A DNA stretch of 64,000 nt from Cecembia rubra (GTDB lineage: Bacteria > Bacteroidota > Bacteroidia > Cytophagales > Cyclobacteriaceae): assembly GCF_003014575.1 (NCBI RefSeq), contig NZ_PYGF01000015.1:22047-86046 (forward strand). Direction: 5' to 3'. Below, piece by piece: positions 43,707 through 53,077 of the stretch (the stretch's first letter is position 1; every line of letters begins with the position of its first letter). A program made the position numbers and the translations under genes. The notes under the pieces were generated by a model that worked only from the letters and a program-made list of their open reading frames with translations, did not search any database and was not told where the DNA came from.

Positions 43707-45920
43707 TCAGATATTAAACCAATAATTCAGCTTCATTATCAATGCCCTTTGTTTTGGCGCGAAGGTAGATGGAAAATAATTGTCAGTATATACTATAAAA
43801 AAATCAGACACCGGCGCATATCTCCATTGTAATCGGGTATTGATATTAATGTTGTCGATTTGATTATTGTATTGGAAAAATGTAGTCCAGAACAAATCTT
43901 TACTGAATGTCAGGTCAATTCTTGGCCCAATTAAAAACAAATCTGCCGAGTTTTGCGGTTCCGGAAGGCGAATATCATTGTAACTGAAATTCATCGAAAT
44001 ATTGGCCAGATAACCCATTCTCCAGTTCATAGTTCCCTGTAAGGTTTTGATATCACCTGTAAAGTACTCACCAAAATCCCCTCTTAGGATCAAGAAAAAT
44101 GGTTTTCTGGGATTACCAATGTAACGGAAACCAAAAAATGAGTTCCGGTAATCTGTCCCGCTTTCCAAAGGAATACCCCCGGTCCTGGTCGGGTCAAATG
44201 ACCTAAATAAATAGGTGTATCTGTTATTGACAGTAAATGCCAGTCTTGAAAGGGATTGAAATTGAAATTCATACAAAAAAGTATGAAGTTCATCGGTGGT
44301 TCCTAATGATTGATTCCATAGAACTTCAGTTTCAAAGCCCGGGCCATGCCGGTTGATCAGGTTTGAAACAGGAAAAAACTGGTAGACAAATCTTGAAGCA
44401 ATTCTTTTGTAATCATTTCTAGGGGTAAAGCCTACTTTGGGATTAAAATTGTCCCCTATATCTGAGATCGCTAAACTGGCAGATATATTAATATCATTAT
44501 AGTTCAATTGCCCATGCATAGCACTTGAGTTGGGTTGCTTTTGGGCATCAAATGTTTTGTGATAGAAGAATTTTCCTGTCCATCGGTTGTCTTTTGAAGC
44601 AAGATTATAATCTATTCCTGCTAGCCTGTTGAAATCATTAGGGTCAAAGAATGGTAGCTCATTGTTTTGGTTTACAGTTTCCCGATTGATCATAATCAAT
44701 CCTATGTTTGATCTCGAAAAAACCTTTTTTTGAACTGCAGCTACAGAAAAATTTTTACCAGAAATTCCTCTTTCAGGATCATTAGCTGTTTGCATATTCA
44801 TGAGCCCTAACCTCCAGTTTTCATTGAGTTTCCCGCTCAATCTCCCTCCAAATAAAATCTGATTTTGTACATTTTGCCCGGTGTTTTCATCCCGGTCTAC
44901 CCCAATCCTTCTTGAAAAAAAAGGCCGTACATTTTGTGTACCGAAATCAGCAAATAAATCTGCATTTTCCAGAAAGAACTGTCGCCTTTCAGGAAAGAAT
45001 ATTTCAAACCGGTCAAGGTTGGTCACTTGTTCATCAACTTCAACCTGGGAGAAATCAGGATTAAAAGTCAGGTCCATATTCAATGCAGGTCCTACCCCAA
45101 TTTTGGCATCTCCTCCAAAAGTGGGTCTTACAGGATTGGATGTTCCAGTTAGGAAATTCTTGTCAGTTGCCATCGCGGCGTAGGGTATGATGGACACATT
45201 AGCCCCGTCCTTTTTTAAGGGTTCTGTAAAAATCAGTTTCCTTGAAAAGGCCAAAGCAATCACAGAAAAATTCCTGGGAATTGGAGTCCAGGTGCTTCTT
45301 TCATTGTATTTGCTGTCAATTCTATAAAAATTTACATTCCAATTGTTGCTGCCATCGTTGAATCTTAAAGTTGAAAACGGAATGGCTGCTTCCACTATCC
45401 AATGGTCTTCATATATTTTTGCGGCCGAATACCATTTGTTGTCCCAAGCGAGGTTAAGATCTGATTGTTGCATACCTCCATTGGCGATCAGGGATTCCCT
45501 CTGAACGCCATAGGGGTTAATTCCGAATTGGTAGGCATTGGTGTTATCATTGAATGTATCAAAAACAAAGCTGACCCCATCATTTTGCTCACCTCTAAAA
45601 TCCCTTCTAAGAGAAGTGCTTACATATTTGTCCCTGGGCCCAAGGTTGTACATTACAGCAGCGATATAGATGAACTTATCGTTATAAACAATTCTTACTT
45701 TGGTCTGTGCTTTGGCCAGGGAGGTATCTGATGGAAAAAACTGGGTAAAATCTTTGGCCCATTCGTTAGATTGCCAAACTTCTTCATCAAGTATCCCATC
45801 CAATTTGATTTCTGCATTGACTTTTTCAGCAATAAGAGCAGGGTATTTGTAGGCAGTTTCTTCTTGGGCAAAAGATGAAAAGCTAATGAAAATCAGAAAT
45901 GGAGCAAAGAAGAACCTCAT
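43707..45920 (-). CDS. DUF5916 protein with N-terminal CBM9-like domain
   Basis: A 737-residue protein with a signal peptide (MRFFFAPFLIFISFSSFAQ). A carbohydrate-binding family 9-like domain covers about 30-200 (EIKLDGILDEEVWQ, then WIVEAAIPFSTLRF). A DUF5916 region fills the rest, with many beta strands ending in aromatic residues (RALIMKLNYWFNI at the end), as expected of an outer-membrane barrel. The family is widespread in Bacteroidota; the substrate is unknown. It shares a TGATCA stop-stop junction with the convergent gene. Confidence 0.88.
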   Translation of the reverse strand: MRFFFAPFLIFISFSSFAQEETAYKYPALIAEKVNAEIKLDGILDEEVWQSNEWAKDFTQFFPSDTSLAKAQTKVRIVYNDKFIYIAAVMYNLGPRDKYVSTSLRRDFRGEQNDGVSFVFDTFNDNTNAYQFGINPYGVQRESLIANGGMQQSDLNLAWDNKWYSAAKIYEDHWIVEAAIPFSTLRFNDGSNNWNVNFYRIDSKYNERSTWTPIPRNFSVIALAFSRKLIFTEPLKKDGANVSIIPYAAMATDKNFLTGTSNPVRPTFGGDAKIGVGPALNMDLTFNPDFSQVEVDEQVTNLDRFEIFFPERRQFFLENADLFADFGTQNVRPFFSRRIGVDRDENTGQNVQNQILFGGRLSGKLNENWRLGLMNMQTANDPERGISGKNFSVAAVQKKVFSRSNIGLIMINRETVNQNNELPFFDPNDFNRLAGIDYNLASKDNRWTGKFFYHKTFDAQKQPNSSAMHGQLNYNDINISASLAISDIGDNFNPKVGFTPRNDYKRIASRFVYQFFPVSNLINRHGPGFETEVLWNQSLGTTDELHTFLYEFQFQSLSRLAFTVNNRYTYLFRSFDPTRTGGIPLESGTDYRNSFFGFRYIGNPRKPFFLILRGDFGEYFTGDIKTLQGTMNWRMGYLANISMNFSYNDIRLPEPQNSADLFLIGPRIDLTFSKDLFWTTFFQYNNQIDNININTRLQWRYAPVSDFFIVYTDNYFPSTFAPKQRALIMKLNYWFNI

Positions 45921-46034
45921 GTTGCTTGGGAATTATACTCCAAATTTGGAGATACGCCATCTATGATTTTATTTGATTTATATCAGTGGTAAAAATCTCA
46001 TGTAATCACTTAAAAAGAAAAAATAATATTTGTA

Positions 46035-46457
46035 TCAATTGCCAATGGCTGTCAAAACTAATTTTCTTGACCCACCATTATCTCTGAATTCGCACAGGTA
46101 GAGACCTTGCCAAGTGCCCAGGTTCATTTTTCCATTGCTGATGGGAATCTGTACAGAATTTCCAAATAAGCTGCTTTTGATATGGGCTGGCATATCATCA
46201 GGTCCTTCGTAATTGTGGATAAAACGGCTATAATTTTCAGGGATAAGGTCATTGATAAAGGTTTCAAAATCCTTTCTTACACTTGGGTCAGCATTTTCAT
46301 TTATTGTCAACCCTGCAGAAGTGTGCTGGATGAAAACATGCAGTATTCCAATTTGGATTTCCTTCAATTCTGGGAATTCCTTTTCGATCCAATCTGTAAT
46401 CAGGTGAAAGCCTCTGGGATAGGGTTTAAGTCTGATAGTTTTCTGAAAAGTTTTCAT
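46035..46457 (-). CDS. YjbQ family protein (secondary thiamine-phosphate synthase-like)
   Basis: A 140-residue cytosolic protein of the YjbQ/UPF0047 family. Conserved parts are HVFIQHTSAGLTINENADPS (40-59), PAHIKSSLFG near 89-98 and GTWQGLYLCEFRDNGGSRK near 112-130. Homologues show weak thiamine-phosphate synthase activity; the physiological role is unclear. It starts right after the radA stop, so the two form an operon. Confidence 0.9.
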   Translation of the reverse strand: MKTFQKTIRLKPYPRGFHLITDWIEKEFPELKEIQIGILHVFIQHTSAGLTINENADPSVRKDFETFINDLIPENYSRFIHNYEGPDDMPAHIKSSLFGNSVQIPISNGKMNLGTWQGLYLCEFRDNGGSRKLVLTAIGN

Positions 46458-47837
46458 TTACCCTGAAAATATTGACTGATACATTTCTTCCAATTTGCTT
46501 AAAGCGATGATTTTGATTTTGAACTTATCCAAATCCAATCCTTTGACGGCATATTTGGAAACCAAGATCCGTTTAAAACCTAGCTTTTCTGCTTCCACAA
46601 TCCTATTTTCAACCCGGTGCACGGCACGTATTTCACCTCCGAGACCAACCTCGCCGGCAAAGCACAGGTCTTCTGGTACAGGATTATCCTCATAAGAGGA
46701 GATCAAGGATGCACACACAGCTAGATCCAAAGCCGGATCATCTACCCTTAATCCTCCAGCTACGTTCAAAAAAACATCCTGTTGGCCAAACCTCATACCT
46801 CCTCTTTTTTCTAAAACAGCCAATATCATATTCAGCCTTTTGCTGTCAAAGCCTGTACTGCTTCGTTGTGGTGTGCCATAAGTGGCCGGGCTGACCAAAG
46901 ACTGAATCTCGATCAAAAGAGGCCTATTTCCTTCCAACATGGCTCCGATCGCAACGCCGTTGAGTACTTCTTCTCTTTGTGTCAGCAGGATTTCAGAAGG
47001 GTTGGCAACGGGTCTCAAACCCTCAGTGCGCATCTCATATATGCCCAGTTCATTGGTAGAACCAAAGCGGTTTTTGGAGGTGCGCAGGATGCGGTAGGAC
47101 AGGTGTCTGTCACCTTCAAATTGTAATACGGTATCCACCATATGCTCCAGTACTTTGGGTCCCGCTATCATACCATCTTTGGTTATGTGTCCGATCAGAA
47201 AAACAGGAGTGGCTGTTTCCTTTGCAAAACGCATCAATTCTCCTGTACATTCCCTTACTTGGGATACGGAGCCTGCTGCTGACTCCACATGCTTGCTGTG
47301 CAAAGTCTGTATGGAATCAATGATTAAAAGTTCAGGACCGAGTAATTTGATCTGCTCAAAAATGTTTTGAGTATTTGTTTCTGAAAGCACATAACAATTA
47401 TCGGAACTTGCTTCCATGCGCTCCGCACGCATTTTGATTTGAGATTCACTTTCTTCGCCGGAGACATACAGCACTTTTAATTGTGGAAGCATCAGGGCAA
47501 TCTGGAGCATCAGAGTAGATTTGCCAATACCTGGTTCACCTCCTATCAGTACAAGTGAACCTGGAACTATGCCTCCTCCAAGGACTCTGTCCAATTCCAG
47601 ATCACGGGTGATGATACGTGGATATTGTTCAAAATCAATCTCCTGTAATTTTTTCGGACTTGCTACACGGCCTTCCCTCACTCCGTCTTGTTTCCAGGTA
47701 CCTCTGCCGGAATCTTCTTTCTGAACAATCTCTTCGACATAGGTATTCCATTCCCCACAGGCTGGACATTTGCCAAGCCATTTGGAACTTTGTGCCCCAC
47801 AGTTTTGACAGAAATAGGAGGTTTTGATCTTTGCCAT
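46458..47837 (-). CDS. radA: DNA repair protein RadA
   Basis: A 459-residue RecA-like branch-migration protein. The N-terminal zinc finger has Cys10, Cys13, Cys24 and Cys27. Walker A is GGEPGIGKST at 99-108. The RadA-specific motif KNRFGSTNELG lies near 255-265, and a C-terminal Lon-like domain follows (DVFLNVAGGLRVDDPALDLA). It lies 6 bp downstream of polA on the same strand, so polA, radA and yjbQ probably share one transcript, linking repair synthesis and recombination. Confidence 0.96.
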   Translation of the reverse strand: MAKIKTSYFCQNCGAQSSKWLGKCPACGEWNTYVEEIVQKEDSGRGTWKQDGVREGRVASPKKLQEIDFEQYPRIITRDLELDRVLGGGIVPGSLVLIGGEPGIGKSTLMLQIALMLPQLKVLYVSGEESESQIKMRAERMEASSDNCYVLSETNTQNIFEQIKLLGPELLIIDSIQTLHSKHVESAAGSVSQVRECTGELMRFAKETATPVFLIGHITKDGMIAGPKVLEHMVDTVLQFEGDRHLSYRILRTSKNRFGSTNELGIYEMRTEGLRPVANPSEILLTQREEVLNGVAIGAMLEGNRPLLIEIQSLVSPATYGTPQRSSTGFDSKRLNMILAVLEKRGGMRFGQQDVFLNVAGGLRVDDPALDLAVCASLISSYEDNPVPEDLCFAGEVGLGGEIRAVHRVENRIVEAEKLGFKRILVSKYAVKGLDLDKFKIKIIALSKLEEMYQSIFSG

Positions 47838-47843
47838 AACAAA

Positions 47844-50654
47844 TTAATGGGCTTCCAACCAATTTTCACCAGTACCTGTCTCCACTACAATCGGAACTTC
47901 CAGTTTGACTGCCTTTGCCATCAATACAGGAATTTCTTTTTCTAGAAGTTCAACTTCGTCTTTATGGGCATCGAACACCAATTCGTCATGAACCTGGAGA
48001 ATCATTCTAGATTTCAGATTTTCTTTTTTCATCCAATGATGGACATGGATCATGGCTACTTTGATCATATCTGCTGCCGAACCTTGAATCGGTGCATTGA
48101 TGGCGTTGCGCTCTGCAAAACCCCGCATGGTCATGTTCCTGCTATTGATATCCCTAAGGTACCTCCTTCTACCCAAAAGGGTCTCTACATATTCGTTTTT
48201 CCTTGCTTTTTCTATGCAGTCATCCATGTAGGCTTTGACAGCTGGAAATTCTTTGAAATACGCATCGATGATTTCTTTGGCCTCTGTTCGGGAAATGTTC
48301 AATCTCTGAGACAGTCCAAAAGCTGAGATGCCATAAATGATTCCAAAATTGGCAGTTTTGGCTTTCCTTCTCATATCGGAAGTCACTTCCTCCAAAGGCA
48401 CTTGGAAGATTTTGGCTGCTGTAGCAGCATGGATATCCCTCCCGTTTTTGAAGGCCTCCATCATGGATTCATCTCTCGAAAATGCAGCCATGATACGGAG
48501 TTCTATCTGAGAATAGTCCGCAGCAAATAGGACATATTCCTTATTTCTGGGCACGAATGCTTTTCTGATTTCCCTTCCTCTGTCTGTTCTGATTGGGATA
48601 TTCTGGAGATTGGGATTGATAGAAGAAAGCCTTCCTGTAGCGGCTACAAATTGGTTGTAAGTAGTATGTACCCTTCCTGTTTTGGGGTTGATCATGGTAG
48701 GAAGTGCATCCACATAGGTGGACTTCAATTTGACCATTTGCCTGTAGTCCAGGATGGCCTGGGCAATTTCATGTTCCCCTGCCAGTTTGCTCAACACTTC
48801 TTCCCCTGTCGCATATTGCCCTGTTTTTGTTTTTTTTGCTTTGGGATCCAATTTTAATTTTTCGAATAAAACATCTCCCAATTGTTTTGGAGAGGCCAAA
48901 TTGAACCTTACTCCTGCAAGTTCATATACCCGCTTTTCAATCTCTTTGCTTTCATCATCAAGAATGGTAGATAAGTCCGCTAAACTGGCAGTATCAATTT
49001 TCACTCCCTCAAATTCCATGTCAGCCAAGACCTCAATAAGCGGATTTTCCACTTCATTGAGCAGTTTTTCTAAACCATTGGTCTTAATGATCGGATCAAA
49101 TTTCTGTTTCAACTTCAAAGTAACATCAGCATCTTCTGCTGCATAAGCAACCACTTCATCCACATCCACATCCCGCATGTTGCCCTGGTTTTTTCCTTTT
49201 TTGCCGATGAGTGATTCTATGGATACCGGTTTGTAATTAAGGTATTGCTGCGCGAGCCAATCCATAGAATGTTTTCCTTCCGGTTCGATCAGATAATGGG
49301 CCAACATGGTGTCGTATAGTTTCCCTCTGACTTTCAGCCCATAATTCATTAAGACCAACATGTCATATTTGACATTTTGCCCGATTTTAGTAATGGCTTC
49401 ATTTTCAAAAACATCTCTGAATAGTTCCAGTTGTTTTTTGGCCTTTTCCTGATCGGAAGGGAAAGGCACATAGAAAGCTTCGCCAGGAACATAAGCAAAA
49501 GAAAGCCCGACCATTTCAGCCTCATTGGGATTCAAAGAGGTAGTTTCCGTATCAAAACAAAATTCATCTTGGAGTTCCAGGTACTGGATGAGTTCCTTAA
49601 TACCTTCCTCCCCTTCTACTTTGTGGTAATCGTGGGCAGTGGTCAAAATGCTGTCATGAAGAACTGGTTCAGGAAGCGGGCTTTCGATAACTACTTCTTC
49701 AGTTTCCACTTCCTCCATTCCGGCAAAAAGGCCCAATTGCTCAGAAACTTTTACCTGAGGCTTTTTCATTTTCTCGCCAAACACCCTTTGGGTTAGGGTT
49801 CTGAACTCAAGTTCTGCAAAAATGGCCTTCAGTTTTTCTTCATCTGGACCATCATAGCGTAGGGCCACCTCGTCAAAATCAACCGGGACATCTATTTTGA
49901 CTGTAGCCAATTCTTTGGATAAAAGCCCTTGTTGGGCAAAGTTCTCTACATTCTCCTTTTGCTTACCTTTCAGTTTATCCGTATTCTGCAATAGGTTTTC
50001 TAAAGTACCGAATTCCTTGAGAAGCTTAACGGCGGTTTTTTCCCCAATTCCTGGAATTCCCGGGATATTGTCCACAGCATCACCCATCAGACCAAGGATA
50101 TCCCTGACCTGGTCCACATGCTCGATATCCCATTTTTCGCAGACTTCCTTGGGTCCCATAATCTCTACCCCATTGCCCATAAAGGCGGGTTTGTATAGGA
50201 AAATATGGTCTTCTACGAGTTGGCCATAATCCTTGTCCGGGGTCATCATATATACCTCAAAACTGGTACGTTCTGCTTTTTTGGCAATGGTGCCGATGAT
50301 ATCATCCGCTTCATAGCCATCCATTTCAAGCACAGGGATGTTGAAAGCCTGAACAATTTGCTTGACCCAGGGGGTTCCGATTTCTATATCTTCAGGTTGT
50401 TCCAGTCTATTGGCCTTGTAAGCTTCAAATTGGGTATGACGGAATGTAGGGGCCTTGGTGTCAAAGGCCACTGCGATATGGGTTGGCTTTTGTTTTTCCA
50501 GAACCTCTAAAAGGGTATTGGTAAAACCCATCATGATGCCGGTGTTCAGGCCTTTGGAATTGATACGGGGATTTTTGCTGAAAGCAAAATGCGCCCTGTA
50601 AATGAGGGCCATGGCATCCAGCAAAAACAATTTTTTATCTCCTTTGGAAGACAT
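47844..50654 (-). CDS. polA: DNA polymerase I
   Basis: A 936-residue family A polymerase. The 5'-3' exonuclease/FEN domain covers about 1-290 (LFLLDAMALIYRAHFAF; VYMMTPDKDYGQLV; GIPGIGEKTAVKLL). The 3'-5' exonuclease domain follows at about 350-530 with FCFDTETTSLNP, so the acidic proofreading residues are present, and then the polymerase domain (ADYSQIELRIMAAFS, RRKAKTANFGIIYGISAFGL, LQVHDELVFD). All three activities look intact. It fills gaps and removes RNA primers, and heads the radA-yjbQ unit. Confidence 0.97.
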   Translation of the reverse strand: MSSKGDKKLFLLDAMALIYRAHFAFSKNPRINSKGLNTGIMMGFTNTLLEVLEKQKPTHIAVAFDTKAPTFRHTQFEAYKANRLEQPEDIEIGTPWVKQIVQAFNIPVLEMDGYEADDIIGTIAKKAERTSFEVYMMTPDKDYGQLVEDHIFLYKPAFMGNGVEIMGPKEVCEKWDIEHVDQVRDILGLMGDAVDNIPGIPGIGEKTAVKLLKEFGTLENLLQNTDKLKGKQKENVENFAQQGLLSKELATVKIDVPVDFDEVALRYDGPDEEKLKAIFAELEFRTLTQRVFGEKMKKPQVKVSEQLGLFAGMEEVETEEVVIESPLPEPVLHDSILTTAHDYHKVEGEEGIKELIQYLELQDEFCFDTETTSLNPNEAEMVGLSFAYVPGEAFYVPFPSDQEKAKKQLELFRDVFENEAITKIGQNVKYDMLVLMNYGLKVRGKLYDTMLAHYLIEPEGKHSMDWLAQQYLNYKPVSIESLIGKKGKNQGNMRDVDVDEVVAYAAEDADVTLKLKQKFDPIIKTNGLEKLLNEVENPLIEVLADMEFEGVKIDTASLADLSTILDDESKEIEKRVYELAGVRFNLASPKQLGDVLFEKLKLDPKAKKTKTGQYATGEEVLSKLAGEHEIAQAILDYRQMVKLKSTYVDALPTMINPKTGRVHTTYNQFVAATGRLSSINPNLQNIPIRTDRGREIRKAFVPRNKEYVLFAADYSQIELRIMAAFSRDESMMEAFKNGRDIHAATAAKIFQVPLEEVTSDMRRKAKTANFGIIYGISAFGLSQRLNISRTEAKEIIDAYFKEFPAVKAYMDDCIEKARKNEYVETLLGRRRYLRDINSRNMTMRGFAERNAINAPIQGSAADMIKVAMIHVHHWMKKENLKSRMILQVHDELVFDAHKDEVELLEKEIPVLMAKAVKLEVPIVVETGTGENWLEAH

Positions 50655-50887
50655 ATTTTTCGATTATCTGATAAATTAAAAGCCCTGGGAGAAATTTCCG
50701 AGGAAGGGCTAAATTACAAATAATAATGAAAAGGCTTGAATCTAATTTTTGGTTTGGATTTTGGCAAATTGGGAATAAAGCTTCTTTTGTGTGCTATTTT
50801 GGTCTGATTATTGGGGTATTGGGCCTGTTTGTGGTAATTATATCCAAACAAGTTTTGAAATTATGTTCCATTTAAATCAGATCAATT

Positions 50888-51190
50888 ATGAAAAAAATCA
50901 TGTGGTTTTTATCAGTGACACTTTTGCTGACAGTATTTTCACCAGTAGCCATGGCAAAGAAAGATAAGCCTGAACTGACCGAAGAACAGAAAGAAAGATT
51001 AAAGGAAATTGAACTCCGAGTAGAAGAAATCAAAGCCATGGATTTTACCGATTTGGATAAGTCAGAGCGTAAAGAAGTGCGTGAGGAACTTAAGGAAATG
51101 AAAAAAGAAGCAAAAGAATTGGGGGGTGGAATTTATCTTTCAGTAGGAGCTATCATCATTATTCTTTTGATTTTGATTCTATTAACCTGA
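50888..51190 (+). CDS. Small membrane-anchored helical protein
   Basis: A 100-residue protein: signal peptide (MKKIMWFLSVTLLLTVFSPV, AMA site), a highly charged helix of Glu/Lys (about 28-78, likely coiled coil), and a C-terminal transmembrane helix (IYLSVGAIIIILLILILLT). Proteins of this build, often annotated only as hypothetical, are common in Bacteroidota. Function unknown. Followed by a strong terminator. Confidence 0.8.
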   Translation: MKKIMWFLSVTLLLTVFSPVAMAKKDKPELTEEQKERLKEIELRVEEIKAMDFTDLDKSERKEVREELKEMKKEAKELGGGIYLSVGAIIIILLILILLT

Positions 51191-51218
51191 TATATGTTCC
51201 CGGGTCAAGAATGAAAAG

Positions 51219-51246
51219 TCCCCCTCGGAAAAGGGGGATTTTTTTT
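51219..51246 (+). terminator. Terminator after the small helical protein gene
   Basis: Stem tccccc / ggggga with a short loop, then eight T. Confidence 0.8.
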
Positions 51247-51293
51247 GAATAGTGAATTGAATCTCCACGTTCAAATTTCCAAATCATAATCCT

Positions 51294-51301
51294 TAATTTT
51301 G
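51294..51301 (+). promoter_or_regulatory. -7 element (TAATTTTG) of rdgB
   Basis: TAnnTTTG match 22 bp upstream of the rdgB ATG. Confidence 0.45.
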
Positions 51302-51323
51302 TACCTGCTGAAGAAAAGCCGTA

Positions 51324-51893
51324 ATGAAAATCTGTTTTGCTACCAACAACAAAAAGAAAATCGAGGAGGTGAAAGCTGCTTTAGGGGAAGCCTTTGAGAT
51401 CGTATCATTAGCCGAAATCGGCTGTCATGAGGAACTTCCGGAAACAGGGGATACCCTCGATCACAATGCTTTCCAGAAAGCCAGGTATGTTTTTGAAAAT
51501 TACGGTATGGACTGTTTTGCCGATGACACAGGATTGGAAGTGGAGGCATTGGATGGAGCTCCGGGTGTTTATTCAGGAAGGTATGCCGGAGAACCCAGGT
51601 CGGATGAGAGAAATATTGAAAAGCTCTTAAAGGCAATGGAGGGGAAAACTAACCGAAAAGCCAGTTTCCGGACCGTCATTGCACTGATTCAGGAAGGAAA
51701 GGAATATGCCTTTGAAGGGATAGCTGAAGGTGAAATCATCAAGGAGAAAACAGGGACCGGAGGATTTGGATATGATCCGGTGTTCAGGCCCTTGGGTTTT
51801 GAAAGAACCTTTGCAGAGCTCAGTCTAGAGGAGAAAAATAGAATCAGTCACAGAGGCAAGGCAGTTCAAGCTTTGGTGGAGTTTCTAAAATAA
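51324..51893 (+). CDS. rdgB: Non-canonical purine NTP pyrophosphatase (RdgB/HAM1)
   Basis: A 189-residue house-cleaning enzyme that hydrolyses dITP, XTP and similar nucleotides to monophosphates. The N-terminus [17 protein letters not shown] carries the substrate-binding motif (T-x-N-x-x-K). [20 protein letters not shown] (about 65-84) and [10 protein letters not shown] near 150-159 are family signatures. Normal length, cytosolic. udk follows after 18 bp. Confidence 0.95.
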   Translation: MKICFATNNKKKIEEVKAALGEAFEIVSLAEIGCHEELPETGDTLDHNAFQKARYVFENYGMDCFADDTGLEVEALDGAPGVYSGRYAGEPRSDERNIEKLLKAMEGKTNRKASFRTVIALIQEGKEYAFEGIAEGEIIKEKTGTGGFGYDPVFRPLGFERTFAELSLEEKNRISHRGKAVQALVEFLK

Positions 51894-51897
51894 TTTT

Positions 51898-51905
51898 TAA
51901 TTTTG
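51898..51905 (+). promoter_or_regulatory. -7 element (TAATTTTG) of udk
   Basis: TAnnTTTG match just after the rdgB stop and 6 bp before the udk ATG. If used, the udk mRNA would be leaderless or nearly so. Confidence 0.4.
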
Positions 51906-51911
51906 TCCCCC

Positions 51912-52529
51912 ATGAAGAAACCTTTCATCGTTGGGATTACAGGCGGGAGTGCCTCTGGAAAAACCCTCTTTTTGGACAAATTGCTGCATACTTTCGATCC
52001 AGGACAGGTTTGTCTGATTTCCCAGGACAATTATTATAAACCAAGGCATCTTCAGCCCATAGATGATAAAGGGGTTCACAATTTTGACACACCCAATTCC
52101 ATAGATTTTGAAAAATACGCAGAGGATATCCGGAAAATCGGAGGAGGGGAGACGGTTTACCGTCAGGAATATACCTTCAATAATCCCAATAAAAAACCCA
52201 AAATGCTGGAGTTTGCTCCGGCTCCTGTGGTTGTAGTGGAGGGGATTTTTGTTTTGTATTATCCTGAACTTGCAGATTTATTGGATCTTAAAATTTTTAT
52301 CGATGCAAAGGAATACATCAAGTTGAAAAGAAGAATCGTAAGAGACAAAGTGGAAAGAGGATATGATCTGGACGATGTATTGTATCGATATGAGATGCAT
52401 GTGATGCCCACCTATGAAAAATATATAGAACCCTTTAAACACGATGCCGACCTGATTATTCCGAATAACAGAAGTTTTGAGCGGGCATTGGACGTGATTA
52501 GGACGTACCTGCGTGTTAGAACAGAATAA
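51912..52529 (+). CDS. udk: Uridine kinase
   Basis: A 205-residue pyrimidine-salvage enzyme that phosphorylates uridine and cytidine. The P-loop is GITGGSASGKT at 7-17 (MKKPFIVGITGGSASGKT...). VVVEGIFVLYYPELADLLD near 109-127 and KRRIVRDKVERGYDLDDVL near 140 are typical. The ATG at 51912 is chosen over a TTG nine bases upstream that falls inside the -7 element. Confidence 0.93.
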   Translation: MKKPFIVGITGGSASGKTLFLDKLLHTFDPGQVCLISQDNYYKPRHLQPIDDKGVHNFDTPNSIDFEKYAEDIRKIGGGETVYRQEYTFNNPNKKPKMLEFAPAPVVVVEGIFVLYYPELADLLDLKIFIDAKEYIKLKRRIVRDKVERGYDLDDVLYRYEMHVMPTYEKYIEPFKHDADLIIPNNRSFERALDVIRTYLRVRTE

Positions 52530-52592
52530 AATTCTGAAACCAAATATTTTGAGATAATTTCCAAGCATTTAGATTTTTTAGAATAAGGATGC

Positions 52593-52619
52593 TTGGATAT
52601 TCAAAACTTTCTATATTTG
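52593..52619 (+). promoter_or_regulatory. Bacteroidota-type promoter before the 119-aa protein
   Basis: TTG at 52593-52595, a 16-bp spacer, then TATATTTG at 52612-52619. It lies inside the longest reading frame, which implies that translation starts downstream. Confidence 0.45.
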
Positions 52620-52625
52620 CCACCC

Positions 52626-52985
52626 GTGAGTAAAAAGAGAAGACATAGCGCCATCTGGAGACAACGTGCCACTTTACTGTTGGTCATGTTTTTCTGCATG
52701 CTGGTTTCAGTCCTGGAATACCTTCCACAGTCTGATGCTCATCATTTGTCTTCCCAGCAAGAACAGGAACAGGAGTCTCAGGATGAAAATCAGACTTTTT
52801 TAAATATCGCAGTTGATGCTGTTGTTCCTTTTGTAACAGTAATCGGGCAGCAAGTTCTTTATCTGATTTATGAAATCATCAGTTTTGAGAAGCCTGTAAC
52901 TTCCAATCTTAGTTTTTCACTACCCACTAATATCCCTTATTGGGAAATCCTTTTGGAGCGGATCATATCTACCAACGCTCCCTAA
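52626..52985 (+). CDS. Uncharacterised membrane protein
   Basis: A 119-residue protein if started at GTG 52626, just after the promoter. It begins with a basic stretch (SKKRRHSAIWRQRATLL), has one N-terminal transmembrane helix (LLLVMFFCMLVSVLEYL), a Gln/Glu-rich linker (SSQQEQEQESQDENQ) and a second hydrophobic stretch (FVTVIGQQVLYLIYEIISF). No family is recognised. It sits between udk and secDF. The start is not certain; TTG 52593 would give 130 residues but overlaps the promoter. Confidence 0.6.
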   Translation: MSKKRRHSAIWRQRATLLLVMFFCMLVSVLEYLPQSDAHHLSSQQEQEQESQDENQTFLNIAVDAVVPFVTVIGQQVLYLIYEIISFEKPVTSNLSFSLPTNIPYWEILLERIISTNAP

Positions 52986-53077
52986 TTTAACCTTTTTGAT
53001 TCTTCTTGTGTATTCCGGCTATGGTTATCGGGATAATAATCTATTTAAATCAAGTAAAACAATTAATCTAAAATAAT

